Source: a virus. From it: a stretch of 64,000 nucleotides of DNA. Positions within the stretch are counted from its first letter, which is position 1; the number at the start of each line of letters is the position of its first letter. The DNA is taken from IMG/VR virus record IMGVR_UViG_3300044957_000861, positions 1 through 64,000 of that record; one strand, 5' to 3'. This document shows, in pieces, positions 1 through 6,953 of the stretch. The translations under genes were made by a program, and so were the position numbers. A model generated the notes under the pieces. It worked only from the letters and a program-made list of their open reading frames with translations, made no database searches and was not told the DNA's origin.

Positions 1-600
1 GCTCCAAAGACAGCATTGTTTGCTGCCGGAGTCGCCACACCTTCTGGCTTTCGAATGTTGCTCTTAGCCATGAACTCCACCACGGCCTGAGGCGGATTGT
101 CTCCCTCGGTGTAGCGGATATGCCAAGGTTCTTCTGGGACTACCTCCCAAGAAAAACCAAATTTTCTAACGTTAGCGATAAGCCATTTCAAACGCTTCGG
201 TTCTCCTGCGGTATGAACATCAACCGCCAATCCGAGTGTTGTGTTGACTAGTTCCTGGCGCAGCCAAACTCGCCAGTTTCGGATCCTTCTTATACCACTT
301 TTTGCCTTCAAACGTTCTTGTTGAATTGCCGTTTGGTTGAGTGGTATATCGCTGTTTAAATGCGGCAAGTTGTGATTCGTATGTTCTGTATGTGTCCCCA
401 GCAGAAACTGGTTTCAGCTCTAGTCCATCGGCTTTTGCCGCTTCAACCATTGCGCCCCAAGCTGCGGCAGTAAGCCAATGCAGTTTGCCTCCGCCTGCAG
501 CGGGACGCAATAATGATTCTGGCAATTTTCCTGGCTGAATATTTTTGAGATCAGCCGGCTGCTTTACCGCAACTACTATATCCCATTCTACTTTGGCCAT
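1..600 (-). CDS. M15-family D-Ala-D-Ala carboxypeptidase/endolysin, +1 frameshifted at CGG, partial at left edge
   Basis: Zn peptidase of the VanY/M15 type that cleaves peptidoglycan stem peptides, probably the lysin. The zero frame from ATG at 600 stops at 220 after 126 aa, inside the active site. Skipping the C of the in-frame CGG (232-234) restores SQHNTGLAVDVH, which matches the M15 metal motif SxHxxGxAxD, followed by the second metal site EEPWHIRY. The restored glycine is the conserved one of the motif. The frame then stays open to base 1, so the 3' end lies outside the window (at least 199 codons seen). It follows small lysine-rich genes in the same direction. A plain pseudogene is unlikely because both halves keep every key residue and eleven other genes show the same CGG event. 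Confidence 0.85.
231..234 (-). other. CGGA +1 recoding site in M15 lysin
   Basis: Codon 123 is CGG. Reading ACT-(C)-GGA-TTG instead of ACT-CGG-ATT gives T-G-L inside the M15 zinc motif. The zero frame stops four codons later. Confidence 0.85.
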
Positions 601-628
601 AACAATCCTTTTTATTTAAAAGATAAAA

Positions 629-766
629 TTACTTTTTCTTTTTCTTTTTAGCTATTGCGGCCTTGAGAAAAGGAGGAAGTTTTTGCTGAGCGGGTGTAAG
701 TCCACCAGTTTTTGAACCAGCCTTTTTAGCTGGAGCTTTTTTCATTGTTTTCTTTTTTGCGGCCAT
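629..766 (-). CDS. small lysine/alanine-rich basic protein, 45 aa
   Basis: ATG at 766, reading MAAKKKTMKK at the start and ending in a run of lysines. The middle, around GLTPAQQKLPPFLKAA, looks like a short amphipathic stretch. No family is recognised. It is one of a string of tiny basic genes between the lysin and the promoter at 1824-1852. Such peptides may bind DNA or act as virion minor proteins, but the sequence does not decide this. Confidence 0.6.
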   Translation of the reverse strand: MAAKKKTMKKAPAKKAGSKTGGLTPAQQKLPPFLKAAIAKKKKKK

Positions 767-768
767 TA

Positions 769-882
769 TCAGTAACCCATCTTCTTTTTTGAGGACATCT
801 TCTTTTTGCCACTCATCTTCTTGACGGATTTCATCTTTTTTCCACCCATCATTTTCTTTTCTTTTTTCATTGCATGTTTCAT
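769..882 (-). CDS. small Lys/Met-rich basic protein, 37 aa
   Basis: ATG at 882 is preceded by a good AAGGAG site at 891-896, which fixes the start. The product is almost entirely lysine, methionine, glycine and serine with KKM-type repeats, so it is a highly charged basic peptide. It ends 2 bases before the next gene. Function unknown. Confidence 0.6.
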   Translation of the reverse strand: MKHAMKKEKKMMGGKKMKSVKKMSGKKKMSSKKKMGY

Positions 883-884
883 GA

Positions 885-989
885 TTATTTCTCCTTGTTT
901 TTTTTCTTGCTTGTTTTTTTAGTTATTGATTTCTTTTCGACTGATTTTGATTCGGGTTCTGCTGGCGGCATCTTAATATATTTGGACAT
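885..989 (-). CDS. small charged protein, 34 aa
   Basis: ATG at 989 (MSKYIKMPPAEPESKS...) with a lysine-rich tail; it stops at 885, just ahead of the next start at 882. The stop region carries the ribosome binding site of that next gene. No family recognised; inferred real from its tight packing in the same strand. Confidence 0.5.
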   Translation of the reverse strand: MSKYIKMPPAEPESKSVEKKSITKKTSKKKNKEK

Positions 990-994
990 ACAAA

Positions 995-1271
995 TTACCA
1001 TTTTACTCGATCAGCCCAATACGCCGCAGACATAACACCTTTTTTAATATTTTTTGCATGACGTGCCTTAAAAGATTCACGACGCTTTCTATAAGAAGTT
1101 GACTCACCCTTTTTCTTTGGAGATCCCGAAACCCCCTGCTGCCCAAATCTAATTAGCTTAACTTTTGAGCCACTTTTAGCTAGCACTGCATGAGACTTTT
1201 TGGGGTGCGATGGAGTCCTTTTGGGTTTATTGTAGCCACTAAAAGTTTCTCCACCGTTTTTTAATAGTCAT
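995..1271 (-). CDS. conserved phage protein (SFKARHAKNI...AAYWA type), +1 frameshifted at codon 6
   Basis: From ATG at 1271 the zero frame reads only 10 codons (stop 1239-1241). Skipping the C of CGG (1254-1256) gives MTIKKGGETFSGYNKPKRTP and continues for 91 aa through IRFGQQGVSGSPKKKGES, SFKARHAKNIKKG and AAYWADRVKW to the stop at 995. From memory this C-terminal pattern is found in short proteins of many phages, and their N-termini also have a KPKRTP...HPKKSHAV stretch. The ATG overlaps the previous stop (TAATG). With 277 bases the gene is one base longer than a multiple of three. Function unknown. Confidence 0.85.
1253..1256 (-). other. CGGT +1 recoding site, codon 6 of 91-aa gene
   Basis: AAA-AAA-CGG-TGG in the zero frame leads to a stop five codons later. 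AAA-AAA-(C)-GGT-GGA gives KKGGE and opens the full protein. It is the earliest site relative to a start in the window. Confidence 0.85.
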
Positions 1272-1393
1272 TATTTTTTTCTCCTTTTAGTTTTTTTCTT
1301 CTTACTTTTTCTAAGAGGAAGTTCCATACCCTTGATTAAATTACTTGTGCCCATTCTAGGACCGCTGATATAAATTCTTTTTTTTATTGTCAT
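1271..1393 (-). CDS. small basic protein, 40 aa
   Basis: ATG at 1393, MTIKKRIYISGPRMG at the start and a C-terminus that is nearly all lysine and arginine. It begins with MTIKK like the next gene, so the two may be related at the N-terminus. Both junctions are TAATG overlaps, which supports translational coupling. Function unknown. Confidence 0.55.
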   Translation of the reverse strand: MTIKKRIYISGPRMGTSNLIKGMELPLRKSKKKKTKRRKK

Positions 1394-1479
1394 TATTCTT
1401 TGCGTTTATCTAGCTTTTCTAATAAATCAAAAACCGAGAGCCAAACAGACCAAACAATAATCCAGAACTTATCAATCAT
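1393..1479 (-). CDS. possible 28-aa hydrophobic mini-protein
   Basis: ATG at 1479 gives MIDKFWIIVWSVWLSVFDLL followed by a charged tail. The stop overlaps the next ATG (TAATG). The hydrophobic, tryptophan-rich first 20 residues could span or lie on a membrane. Its place near the lysin makes a holin-like or accessory lysis role thinkable, but there is no ribosome binding site of note and nothing else supports it. Confidence 0.4.
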   Translation of the reverse strand: MIDKFWIIVWSVWLSVFDLLEKLDKRKE

Positions 1480-1491
1480 TGCTAATTAAAA

Positions 1492-1791
1492 TTAAACCAC
1501 TTGACTATCGTTATTGCCACCGCCCGAGCTCTTCTTTGTGCTGGGCTTCTTTTTTGAAGGAGCTGCACCGCTTTTTGCGGGACGACCCTTCTTTTTTACC
1601 TCCTTAACAGCTTCAACAATTTCTTTTTCAATATCCTTTGCTGTTTCATCAGCAATTTCAGCAATCACTTCTGCTTTTTCCAAAAGATCATTAATAACCT
1701 CTTGTTGTACTTTAGCGGCTACAGGATTGCTCTGCTTTGGAACAGAAACTGCTAGCCATTTCTTTAGTTTTTCTACTAATGTTTTAAACAT
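1492..1791 (-). CDS. acidic/basic helical protein with AT-hook-like tail, 99 aa
   Basis: First gene after a strong promoter, with GAGAGG ahead of the ATG at 1791. Residues 1-65 are helical and rich in E, K, V and I (coiled-coil-like). The tail carries KKKGRPAKSG, an AT-hook-like GRP core, then a K/S/G-rich end. An AT-hook would bind the minor groove of AT-rich DNA, so a nucleoid-like or DNA-packaging role is a reasonable inference. No close family is recognised. Confidence 0.7.
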   Translation of the reverse strand: MFKTLVEKLKKWLAVSVPKQSNPVAAKVQQEVINDLLEKAEVIAEIADETAKDIEKEIVEAVKEVKKKGRPAKSGAAPSKKKPSTKKSSGGGNNDSQVV

Positions 1792-1823
1792 TATTACCTC
1801 TCATGTTAACTTATGAATAGTAT

Positions 1824-1852
1824 ATTATACCTATATAATAGTAACTAGTCAA
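1824..1852 (-). promoter_or_regulatory. sigma-70-type promoter TTGACT-17-TATAAT
   Basis: On the minus strand, TTGACT (1847-1852), exactly 17 bases, then TATAAT (1824-1829). Expected start near 1817, about 25 bases ahead of the ATG at 1791. It lies in the gap between the 106-aa and 99-aa genes and would drive the 99-aa gene, the small basic genes and the lysin. Confidence 0.75.
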
Positions 1853-1861
1853 ATCTAGAAT

Positions 1862-2182
1862 TTACTTTGTCTGTTGTGATTCTTTAATAAGGGTATATCT
1901 TTCTCCAGTTTCTTTTGAAACTAAAGAAAATCCATATGCCGCTGCATTCTTTACGGCTTCGGCAAGAGCGTCTTTATCTTGCGGGTTAATGTTTGGAAGG
2001 GGTATGGTGATACCTGCATACACATCAACGTTTTCAAAGTTACCAATGTTGATTTTTCTATTAACTCCACATATAAAAATTGGGTCACTAGACAAACTAA
2101 TCTCCCCTGTTAATGATGAAACAACTTGATCTATTGGGGAGTTGGATGTTTCTTCGTGAGCATTTCTTGTTATTTTAGGCAT
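1862..2182 (-). CDS. hypothetical protein, 106 aa
   Basis: Not recognised. A polar N-terminus is followed by a likely beta-rich part (DPIFICGVNRKINIGNFENV, then VYAGITIPLPNI) and a helix DKDALAEAVKNAAAYGF. The N-terminus overlaps the end of the dNMP kinase gene by 8 bases, suggesting coupling. The C-terminal end is followed by the promoter at 1824-1852. A virion or nucleic-acid-binding role cannot be told apart from the sequence. Confidence 0.6.
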   Translation of the reverse strand: MPKITRNAHEETSNSPIDQVVSSLTGEISLSSDPIFICGVNRKINIGNFENVDVYAGITIPLPNINPQDKDALAEAVKNAAAYGFSLVSKETGERYTLIKESQQTK

Positions 2183-3011
2183 TGTTTTTCTCCACTATTG
2201 TTTTAATTAGGTTAACTGTAGACTGTGTTTGTTGTTCTAGTGTCATTTCATCTGTAATTATAACAGCTGTACTGATATTTCTTACTAATTCTATCTGATT
2301 TTCAGAAGAATGAGAACTGTGCTCTTCGGACATTGGCTTTCCATCTCTTTTAAGAATGCGTGCATTTAATGTTTCCTGATTAGCCTCAAAGCAGATGACA
2401 ATTCCATTGGGTTGCTTCAATATGGATTCTGCCTCATTCATGTATCTAACATCGGACACTATCATGCAAAATGTAGCTTCTTGTTCGCTAGAATCATCAA
2501 GAGATTTTTGATAGGACCTATACGATTTAATTGATTTATTTACAGCCCATTCTGCAAATACTGTGGACCTATAAATTCGACAAAGATCTCCCGCTTTTTG
2601 TAAAAAAGCTCTTGGCTTTGTACCCCCTAGTTCTATTGGAAGAGATTCTATTTCTTTAACCAAAGAAACAAGATCCATATAATCTGGAACGAAACCAATT
2701 GGCGATCCTCCGTATAACTCATAAAGAACTTGATGAATAGCGTACATTTTTCTTGATTTTGAATTCATTCCAAGAGTATTTTTTTTGATTGAGGCTAATT
2801 CATATAGCGGCAGTGCATAGAAAATATGGTCCCACTTAATATTATCCTTCGTTGATTCTATTGAGCCTTTAGGAACTATTTGTTCTGCTACACTAGTTTT
2901 TCCACTGCCAGCTTTTCCAGCCAGACCAAGTATTATGGGTTGATTTTTAAATATCTTTATTGGCTCTGTACTATGCATAATTGTGTTTGTGTTTAACTGT
3001 GCTACTTGCAT
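2175..3011 (-). CDS. deoxynucleoside monophosphate kinase-like P-loop protein
   Basis: P-loop GLAGKAGSGKTS near residues 29-40 (Walker A). Later come CMIVSDVRYMNEAE (Walker B-like) and ILKRDGKPMSEEHSSHSSENQ, a lid/substrate part like that of phage dNMP kinases, which phosphorylate dNMPs for DNA synthesis. Length 278 aa is in the usual range. The ATG at 3011 gives a 10-residue polar lead; a second ATG 11 codons in (MHSTEP) is also possible. It sits beside RNase H and shares the nucleotide theme with ThyX and the reductase. A dephospho-CoA-kinase-like fold is the main alternative. Confidence 0.7.
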   Translation of the reverse strand: MQVAQLNTNTIMHSTEPIKIFKNQPIILGLAGKAGSGKTSVAEQIVPKGSIESTKDNIKWDHIFYALPLYELASIKKNTLGMNSKSRKMYAIHQVLYELYGGSPIGFVPDYMDLVSLVKEIESLPIELGGTKPRAFLQKAGDLCRIYRSTVFAEWAVNKSIKSYRSYQKSLDDSSEQEATFCMIVSDVRYMNEAESILKQPNGIVICFEANQETLNARILKRDGKPMSEEHSSHSSENQIELVRNISTAVIITDEMTLEQQTQSTVNLIKTIVEKNNA

Positions 3012-3039
3012 ATGTTCATACAGTATACCATGTTTTTGG

Positions 3040-3462
3040 TTAAGGACGTTTTTTATTTTGTAATTGATCTAAAAATTGATTTGATAATTTATCTGGTTCC
3101 CACACAAGATTTCTAGCAACCTGAACAAGCCTAAATCTAAACTCTGATTTTATTTCTTCAATCGTCATCAATAACGGTATCATCGCCTGATTTTTGCACT
3201 GCCATTTTCCGTTCACCTGATTAGCTACAACGGCAGAATCTGTATATATTATTGGGTCAATAAAATCAGACATGGAACATATGAGAAGGCCAGTTATAAC
3301 TGCTTCGTATTCAGCTTCATTATTTGTTCTTCTTCCCAGGCCACGAGCAAACTGCACAACTTTCTTCTTGTTTTTATATACAACGGCTGCACAGGCTGAT
3401 TCACCATATTTTTTTTGACCCTGCCCCCTAGAGGCGCCATCGCAAAAGACTTCTATATTCAT
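3040..3462 (-). CDS. ribonuclease HI-type enzyme
   Basis: Cleaves RNA in RNA:DNA hybrids, for example primers. Motifs in order: FCDGASRGQG with the first catalytic Asp near residue 8, TNNEAEYEAVITGL with the Glu, IIYTDSAVVANQVNGKW with the next Asp, and a C-terminal EPDKLSNQFLDQL in place of the usual H..AD element. At 140 aa it is a single RNase H domain. The start overlaps the stop of the 70-aa gene upstream by 1 base. It fits with the phage primase and DNA polymerase encoded further upstream. Confidence 0.85.
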   Translation of the reverse strand: MNIEVFCDGASRGQGQKKYGESACAAVVYKNKKKVVQFARGLGRRTNNEAEYEAVITGLLICSMSDFIDPIIYTDSAVVANQVNGKWQCKNQAMIPLLMTIEEIKSEFRFRLVQVARNLVWEPDKLSNQFLDQLQNKKRP

Positions 3463-3674
3463 TAATCTAATTTAATTCCAAATGGAATTCCTAGTTCCTT
3501 AGCTCTATTTTTTATTTTCTGTTCTTGACTTTTTGTGGCTACAATATACGTTGTAACTAAAGAATATCTTTCACCCTTATACTCAACTTGAACCGGGAAA
3601 TCTAAGTCTTTTCTTTTAGAGGAATAAAATTCTTTTGAATTAGATAAAACTGACTTGAAATGACCAACGTACAT
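3462..3674 (-). CDS. hypothetical small basic protein, 70 aa
   Basis: Not recognised. Contains VQVEYKGERYSLVTTYIVAT (beta-rich) and a helix SQEQKIKNRAKELGI. It is placed directly ahead of RNase H with a one-base overlap and has a purine-rich AAAGGAAA leader. It could be a small nucleic-acid-binding partner, but this is only from position. Confidence 0.5.
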   Translation of the reverse strand: MYVGHFKSVLSNSKEFYSSKRKDLDFPVQVEYKGERYSLVTTYIVATKSQEQKIKNRAKELGIPFGIKLD

Positions 3675-3686
3675 TTTTTTTCCTTT

Positions 3687-4202
3687 CTAAAAAGTTGAAA
3701 AATCTTCTTCAGAAAAATAACCTTTTTCTCCTCTAGCCATAGCTACCTGCATTGACTGCATCTTGTCCATCAATTTTCTAGCTGACTCAGAGGATATTCT
3801 TGCGGCTAGCTCCATAGATTCCGCCAGTTGAACTACCGCTTCAACCGCTGAAAGAGCTACATATTGATCATCTGCTGCCGCTGCAGCAGCAGCTTCTCTC
3901 TCTGCCTCATTTTTTCCAACTCTATTTGCCTTGTATATTCTTTTATATTGAGCTTCAAGAAGCTTGTATTGCGCCCTAGCTATGCCAGCAAATCTAGCTG
4001 CCCTACCATAAACATTTGAGGATCTTGCAACCAAAGACGCTATATCAGCAATGGTTAAGTCTACATAGTTTGTATCTGGTATTTCTACATAATATTTTTC
4101 AGTTTCTTCTTTTGAAGAAAAAGTTTTTATTAGCTCTTCAAGCTGTGGGTTTAAAAATACAGCTAGTTTTGATAGCAGATCTCTTGATGGCAGCTCATTC
4201 AT
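3687..4202 (-). CDS. helical hypothetical protein, 171 aa
   Basis: Almost fully helical with many A, E, R and Y residues, including an alanine run (REAAAAAAADDQYVA) near the middle; likely coiled coil. The start overlaps the end of the sigma-like gene by 8 bases, so the two are probably co-translated. Such a partner could be an anti-sigma or co-activator, but no family match is recognised. Confidence 0.6.
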   Translation of the reverse strand: MNELPSRDLLSKLAVFLNPQLEELIKTFSSKEETEKYYVEIPDTNYVDLTIADIASLVARSSNVYGRAARFAGIARAQYKLLEAQYKRIYKANRVGKNEAEREAAAAAAADDQYVALSAVEAVVQLAESMELAARISSESARKLMDKMQSMQVAMARGEKGYFSEEDFSTF

Positions 4203-5071
4203 CTTTCTCTAATTCCAGTCCAGATATTAATAAATAATCTTTCATTCCGTCTTCTCTAAGTATAGCCTCTAATTTGTCTTTTATCTTAGATAAGTGTTCC
4301 CTAACAGTATTGGGATGTTCTGTTATCTTCAATGCTATTTCAGATGATCTTTTTTTGTCAATGTACTTCCATTTTATGAGCTGCCTTTCTTGAACAGTAA
4401 GTCTATCAAATGGAGGATTAATATCAACCCCCAAAACCCAAAACTCATCAACATCTATGGAAAATAATATATCCATAGTAGCATACTCTTTAGTGTCAAC
4501 AAATGCACCGTTTTTTGACAATTCTTGCTCTGAAGAATCGGGGGGTATGTCATCTTGCGTCACTAATGGAAATGATTTTCTTCCTAATTGATCTATTAAA
4601 AATGTGTCAACATTTTTTTTTAAAAGATAAAGAAAATAACTATACAAAAATGCGCTAAATGGTATTGGTCCTTTTTCGGAATCTCTTCTTTCATATCTAT
4701 TTATGCATTGAAAAAATGTCAGCCTGATTGTTTGCTGTACATCTTCTTCGGTGCAATATCTTTTTACCATGTAAAGTATTCCGCCTGATGCATTCATTAA
4801 CATGTTTGTAGCCAGCTTGATTAAGTTTATTTTTTATTAGCGCAAAACGCACATATGGATCTTTAACGAATAAAGAGATAAACCTCCTGATATCATAATC
4901 AGAATAGCTATATTTACCCGTGTGCAGCATCGTAACGTACTTTGTCAGAAAGTTGCTGAATACTTTTATCAGCTCTTCTTGTGCCTTAGAATTTTTCTTT
5001 TTTGCTTTCGCAATCAAATCTTGCATCTCGTGCTCTTCAAGAGCATAGTATTGCTCTTTGTAGGAGCCCAT
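4195..5071 (-). CDS. sigma-70-like factor, +1 frameshifted at CGG
   Basis: Two overlapping frames make one 291-aa protein. ATG at 5071 runs through an N-terminal helical part; CGG at codon 97 (4781-4783) shifts +1 to read ECIRGILYMVKRYCTEEDV. Next is a region-2-like stretch (QQTIRLTFFQCINRYERRD) and a region-4-like helix-turn-helix near the C-terminus (LTVQERQLIKWKYI, then HPNTVREHLSKIKDKL). Without the shift only 124 aa of N-terminal part is made. It would direct RNA polymerase to phage promoters. A more general LuxR/sigma-4-type regulator is the alternative, since region 2 is weak. Confidence 0.7.
4780..4783 (-). other. CGGA +1 recoding site in sigma-like gene
   Basis: ATC-AGG-CGG-AAT in the zero frame; ATC-AGG-(C)-GGA-ATA gives I-R-G-I and continues into the region 2/4 domains. 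The zero frame stops at codon 125. Confidence 0.85.
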
Positions 5072-5072
5072 T

Positions 5073-5622
5073 TTATTTTCCTTCCCATATAGTTATTCTA
5101 TCCATAAAAAAAGATCTTATATCTTCATAGAATAAAACGTTCTTAATTTGCATTTTTTTTGCAAAGCTAAGAGCATCTGAGGAGTATTTACTAATAACAA
5201 ATACCAATTTATCAAATTCTTCTGGATAATACTTTTTAAATCTTTTTATTTTTAATTTACTTTTATCATCTAGGTAACCTTTTATTTCCATCCATTCACT
5301 GGTTGAACTAAGAAAAAAATCTGGAGTATAGGACTTAGTGCCTCTTTTAATCGGAAAATGAAAAATCTTTGGTTCAAATTCAAATTTGATCTTATAAAGA
5401 TTCATTATTCTGGCTGTGTTTGCTTCCCAGTTTGATCTCATATTTAGGTTTAAATCTTCCCTAAATCCAGATTTTGTATGCCTGTAAGCATTTCCTTTTC
5501 CGCCGCTTGGGCGGTATACTGTTTGCGTACAAAGAAGCCAAAGTTTTGTCCATAATTTTTGGATGCTGTTTAAGTCTGGATCTTTCCAGAAAAAAATCTT
5601 CTGGAGTTGTTTTTTCTGTCAT
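5073..5622 (-). CDS. PD-(D/E)XK-type endonuclease-like protein, +1 frameshifted at tandem CGG
   Basis: ATG at 5622 opens MTEKTTPEDFFLERSRLKQH. At codons 40-41 there are two CGGs in a row. Skipping one C gives PPKGGKGNAYRHTKSGFRED and then the 122-aa body with MRSNWEANTARIMN, TPDFFLSSTSEWMEIKGYLD and FVISKY. The GF-RED-L...MRSNWEAN.AR start and the D...E.K core are typical of small phage nucleases of the restriction-endonuclease fold. The full length is 182 aa. A start at the internal ATG (5441) would lose the SGFRED part that normally leads into RSNWEAN. Its own promoter lies at 5657-5685. Biochemical target unknown. Confidence 0.75.
5502..5505 (-). other. CGGC +1 recoding site (first of tandem CGG CGG)
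   Basis: AAG-CGG-CGG-AAA in the zero frame stops 13 codons on. AAG-(C)-GGC-GGA-AAA gives K-G-G-K and restores the nuclease. A slip at the second CGG (5500-5502) would give K-R-G-K and the same downstream frame. Confidence 0.8.
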
Positions 5623-5656
5623 ACTACTGATATCCTCTATGTGTCAACATAAATAT

Positions 5657-5685
5657 ATTATACTTTATATTTAATATAAATTCAA
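5657..5685 (-). promoter_or_regulatory. sigma-70-type promoter TTGAAT-17-TATAAT
   Basis: Minus strand TTGAAT (5680-5685), 17 bases, TATAAT (5657-5662), upstream of the nuclease start at 5622 and of the sigma-like, RNase H and kinase genes. It lies in the divergent gap shared with the plus-strand gene at 5712. Confidence 0.65.
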
Positions 5686-5711
5686 GCAATTAAACCATTA
5701 AGGAGAATAAC

Positions 5712-5882
5712 ATGTCAGTTACAAACAATATCATCAAGAGCGTAAAGGACACGATCAATTCTATGGCAGCTGAAGGTCTTACCGACCTTGGTTTGACCGT
5801 AGAAGAGGCTGTCAAGCTCGTTGAGGCTCATGATTTTGATATCGTTGCCTCAAGCGAACAGAATCCTGTAGTTCAATTTTAA
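5712..5882 (+). CDS. 56-aa protein, the only plus-strand gene seen
   Basis: A strong AAGGAG site precedes the ATG at 5712. The protein MSVTNNIIKSVKDTINSMAA continues with LTDLGLTVEEAVKLVEAHDF and ends VVQF. Two helices with an LTVEEAVKLVE stretch resemble a small helical domain. It is flanked by a shared promoter gap upstream and a hairpin terminator downstream, so it looks like a separate, probably highly expressed transcript. Its base composition is a little richer in G+C than its neighbours. Function unknown; a small regulator or host-takeover protein is possible. Confidence 0.75.
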   Translation: MSVTNNIIKSVKDTINSMAAEGLTDLGLTVEEAVKLVEAHDFDIVASSEQNPVVQF

Positions 5883-5924
5883 TTAGATAATAGATATTAA
5901 ATAAGATCTAGCTAAAACTAGACG

Positions 5925-5960
5925 CCCAGGGGGTAAAACCCCTGGGTTTTATTTTTTATT
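5925..5960 (+). terminator. intrinsic terminator
   Basis: Perfect 8-base stem CCCAGGGG / CCCCTGGG (5925-5932, 5939-5946) with a 6-base loop, then TTTTATTTTTTATT. It ends the plus-strand gene. The convergent minus gene stops just beyond at 5973. Confidence 0.85.
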
Positions 5961-5972
5961 ACGTAGATGAGC

Positions 5973-6781
5973 TCATGACGATGCCTTAGACATTCTGCGT
6001 AATCTAGAAGCACCAGTAGCACAAGTGCCACTCTTGGCGTGGTCGCAAAACGAGCATACCCTTTCATTCTTGGTTGGAGTAAAATTAAAATCATTCATTA
6101 TTTTTTTAATTTTATCAATGATAATTACTTTAATATTTTCTATATCTTCCTTAGAATATTCGTGTGATTTAATTCTTCCACTTCTTAAATAGTGAAACGA
6201 TGCTTTTACTTTTTTTTCAGGAAAAGCCGCTAAAGCAGCCAGGGCATAGATGCCGAGCTGAAGATTGGTTGAAACGTCTTTTTGTGCAACTTCTCTTTTG
6301 CCAGTTTTGTAATCTACGATTTCAACATAATCATCATAGACATCAACTCTATCTATATAACCTATTATGGAATAATTTCCAATAATAAATTTAAATTCCA
6401 TTTCTTTATCATATACGTCAAAAGTTCTTCCGCCATATGTGTCGTACAGATCAACTATAATTTGATCTCCTGCAGAAATTAAACCTTGGTCTATTTGATT
6501 ATTGGGATCAAAAAATTTTTTGTACTCTTCAAACTTTTGTTTAAGACCGATCTAATTCAAGCGGAATCGTATCTGATACATTATCTTCAAGAACTGAATG
6601 TATTATATTCCCGAAGGACAGCAGGGGCGTTGAACTGCCTGGGCTCTTTTTTGATGTAAGTATAAAAGTACTTTGATGGACACATCTCATATGTGTCTAT
6701 TCTAGAATAACTAAATTCACTAATCGTCAATTTTTCAAAATCATCTATTTGATCTAATGACCTGATCTGTATATCAGTCAT
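5973..6781 (-). CDS. RecB/Cas4-type PD-(D/E)XK exonuclease, two +1 frameshifts at CGG
   Basis: Restored 268-aa protein. The zero frame from 6781 has ISEFSYSRIDTYEMCPSKYF, the N-terminal CxxxY motif of the PD-(D/E)XK RecB/AddB/Cas4 group. The first CGG (6611-6613) shifts to VLGNIIHSVLED, the family G..iH..LE motif. The second CGG (6547-6549) shifts to LDGLKQKFEEY. Then come GYIDRVD, VEIVDYKTGK (catalytic D and D-x-K) and a C-terminal CSFCDHAKSGTC cluster, giving Fe-S-like cysteines as in Cas4/AddB. The gene length is two bases over a multiple of three, as expected for two shifts. Each single frame alone gives only fragments. Confidence 0.85.
6546..6549 (-). other. CGGT +1 recoding site, second in RecB-like nuclease
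   Basis: TTA-GAT-CGG-TCT-TAA stops two codons later in the frame entered after the first shift. TTA-GAT-(C)-GGT-CTT-AAA gives L-D-G-L-K and continues to the catalytic core. Confidence 0.85.
6610..6613 (-). other. CGGG +1 recoding site, first in RecB-like nuclease
   Basis: GTC-CTT-CGG-GAA in the zero frame; GTC-CTT-(C)-GGG-AAT-ATA gives V-L-G-N-I-I-H, with the glycine and histidine of the RecB-family G..iH motif. Confidence 0.85.
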
Positions 6782-6953
6782 TTATATCATTATTTTCTGA
6801 AATGAGATTTCCCTCTTCGTCATATTCATTTCCGTTTTCATCTATTGTGTGTCCTGTATAAATATTCTTATATTTGTTTTCATCAACAGGAACCCAACCT
6901 GTGTCACCTATTTCCATGTAATCATCTTCGTTATACGGCCAACTCATCATCAT
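6774..6953 (-). CDS. small acidic protein, 59 aa
   Basis: Start chosen at the first ATG of ATGATGATG (6953) because GGATGGAG lies just upstream; the open frame extends a few codons further. The product is very acidic (MMMSWPYNEDDYMEIGDTGW and a D/E/N-rich tail). It overlaps the 81-aa gene before it and the nuclease after it. Acidic mini-proteins can mimic DNA or block nucleases, but this is speculation here. Confidence 0.5.
   Translation of the reverse strand: MMMSWPYNEDDYMEIGDTGWVPVDENKYKNIYTGHTIDENGNEYDEEGNLISENNDIND

Noticed and set aside
5502-5505. Reading CGG as another amino acid in frame
   Set aside because: Keeping the zero frame after CGG always leads to a stop soon and to sequence without family motifs; only the shifted frame gives homologous protein.
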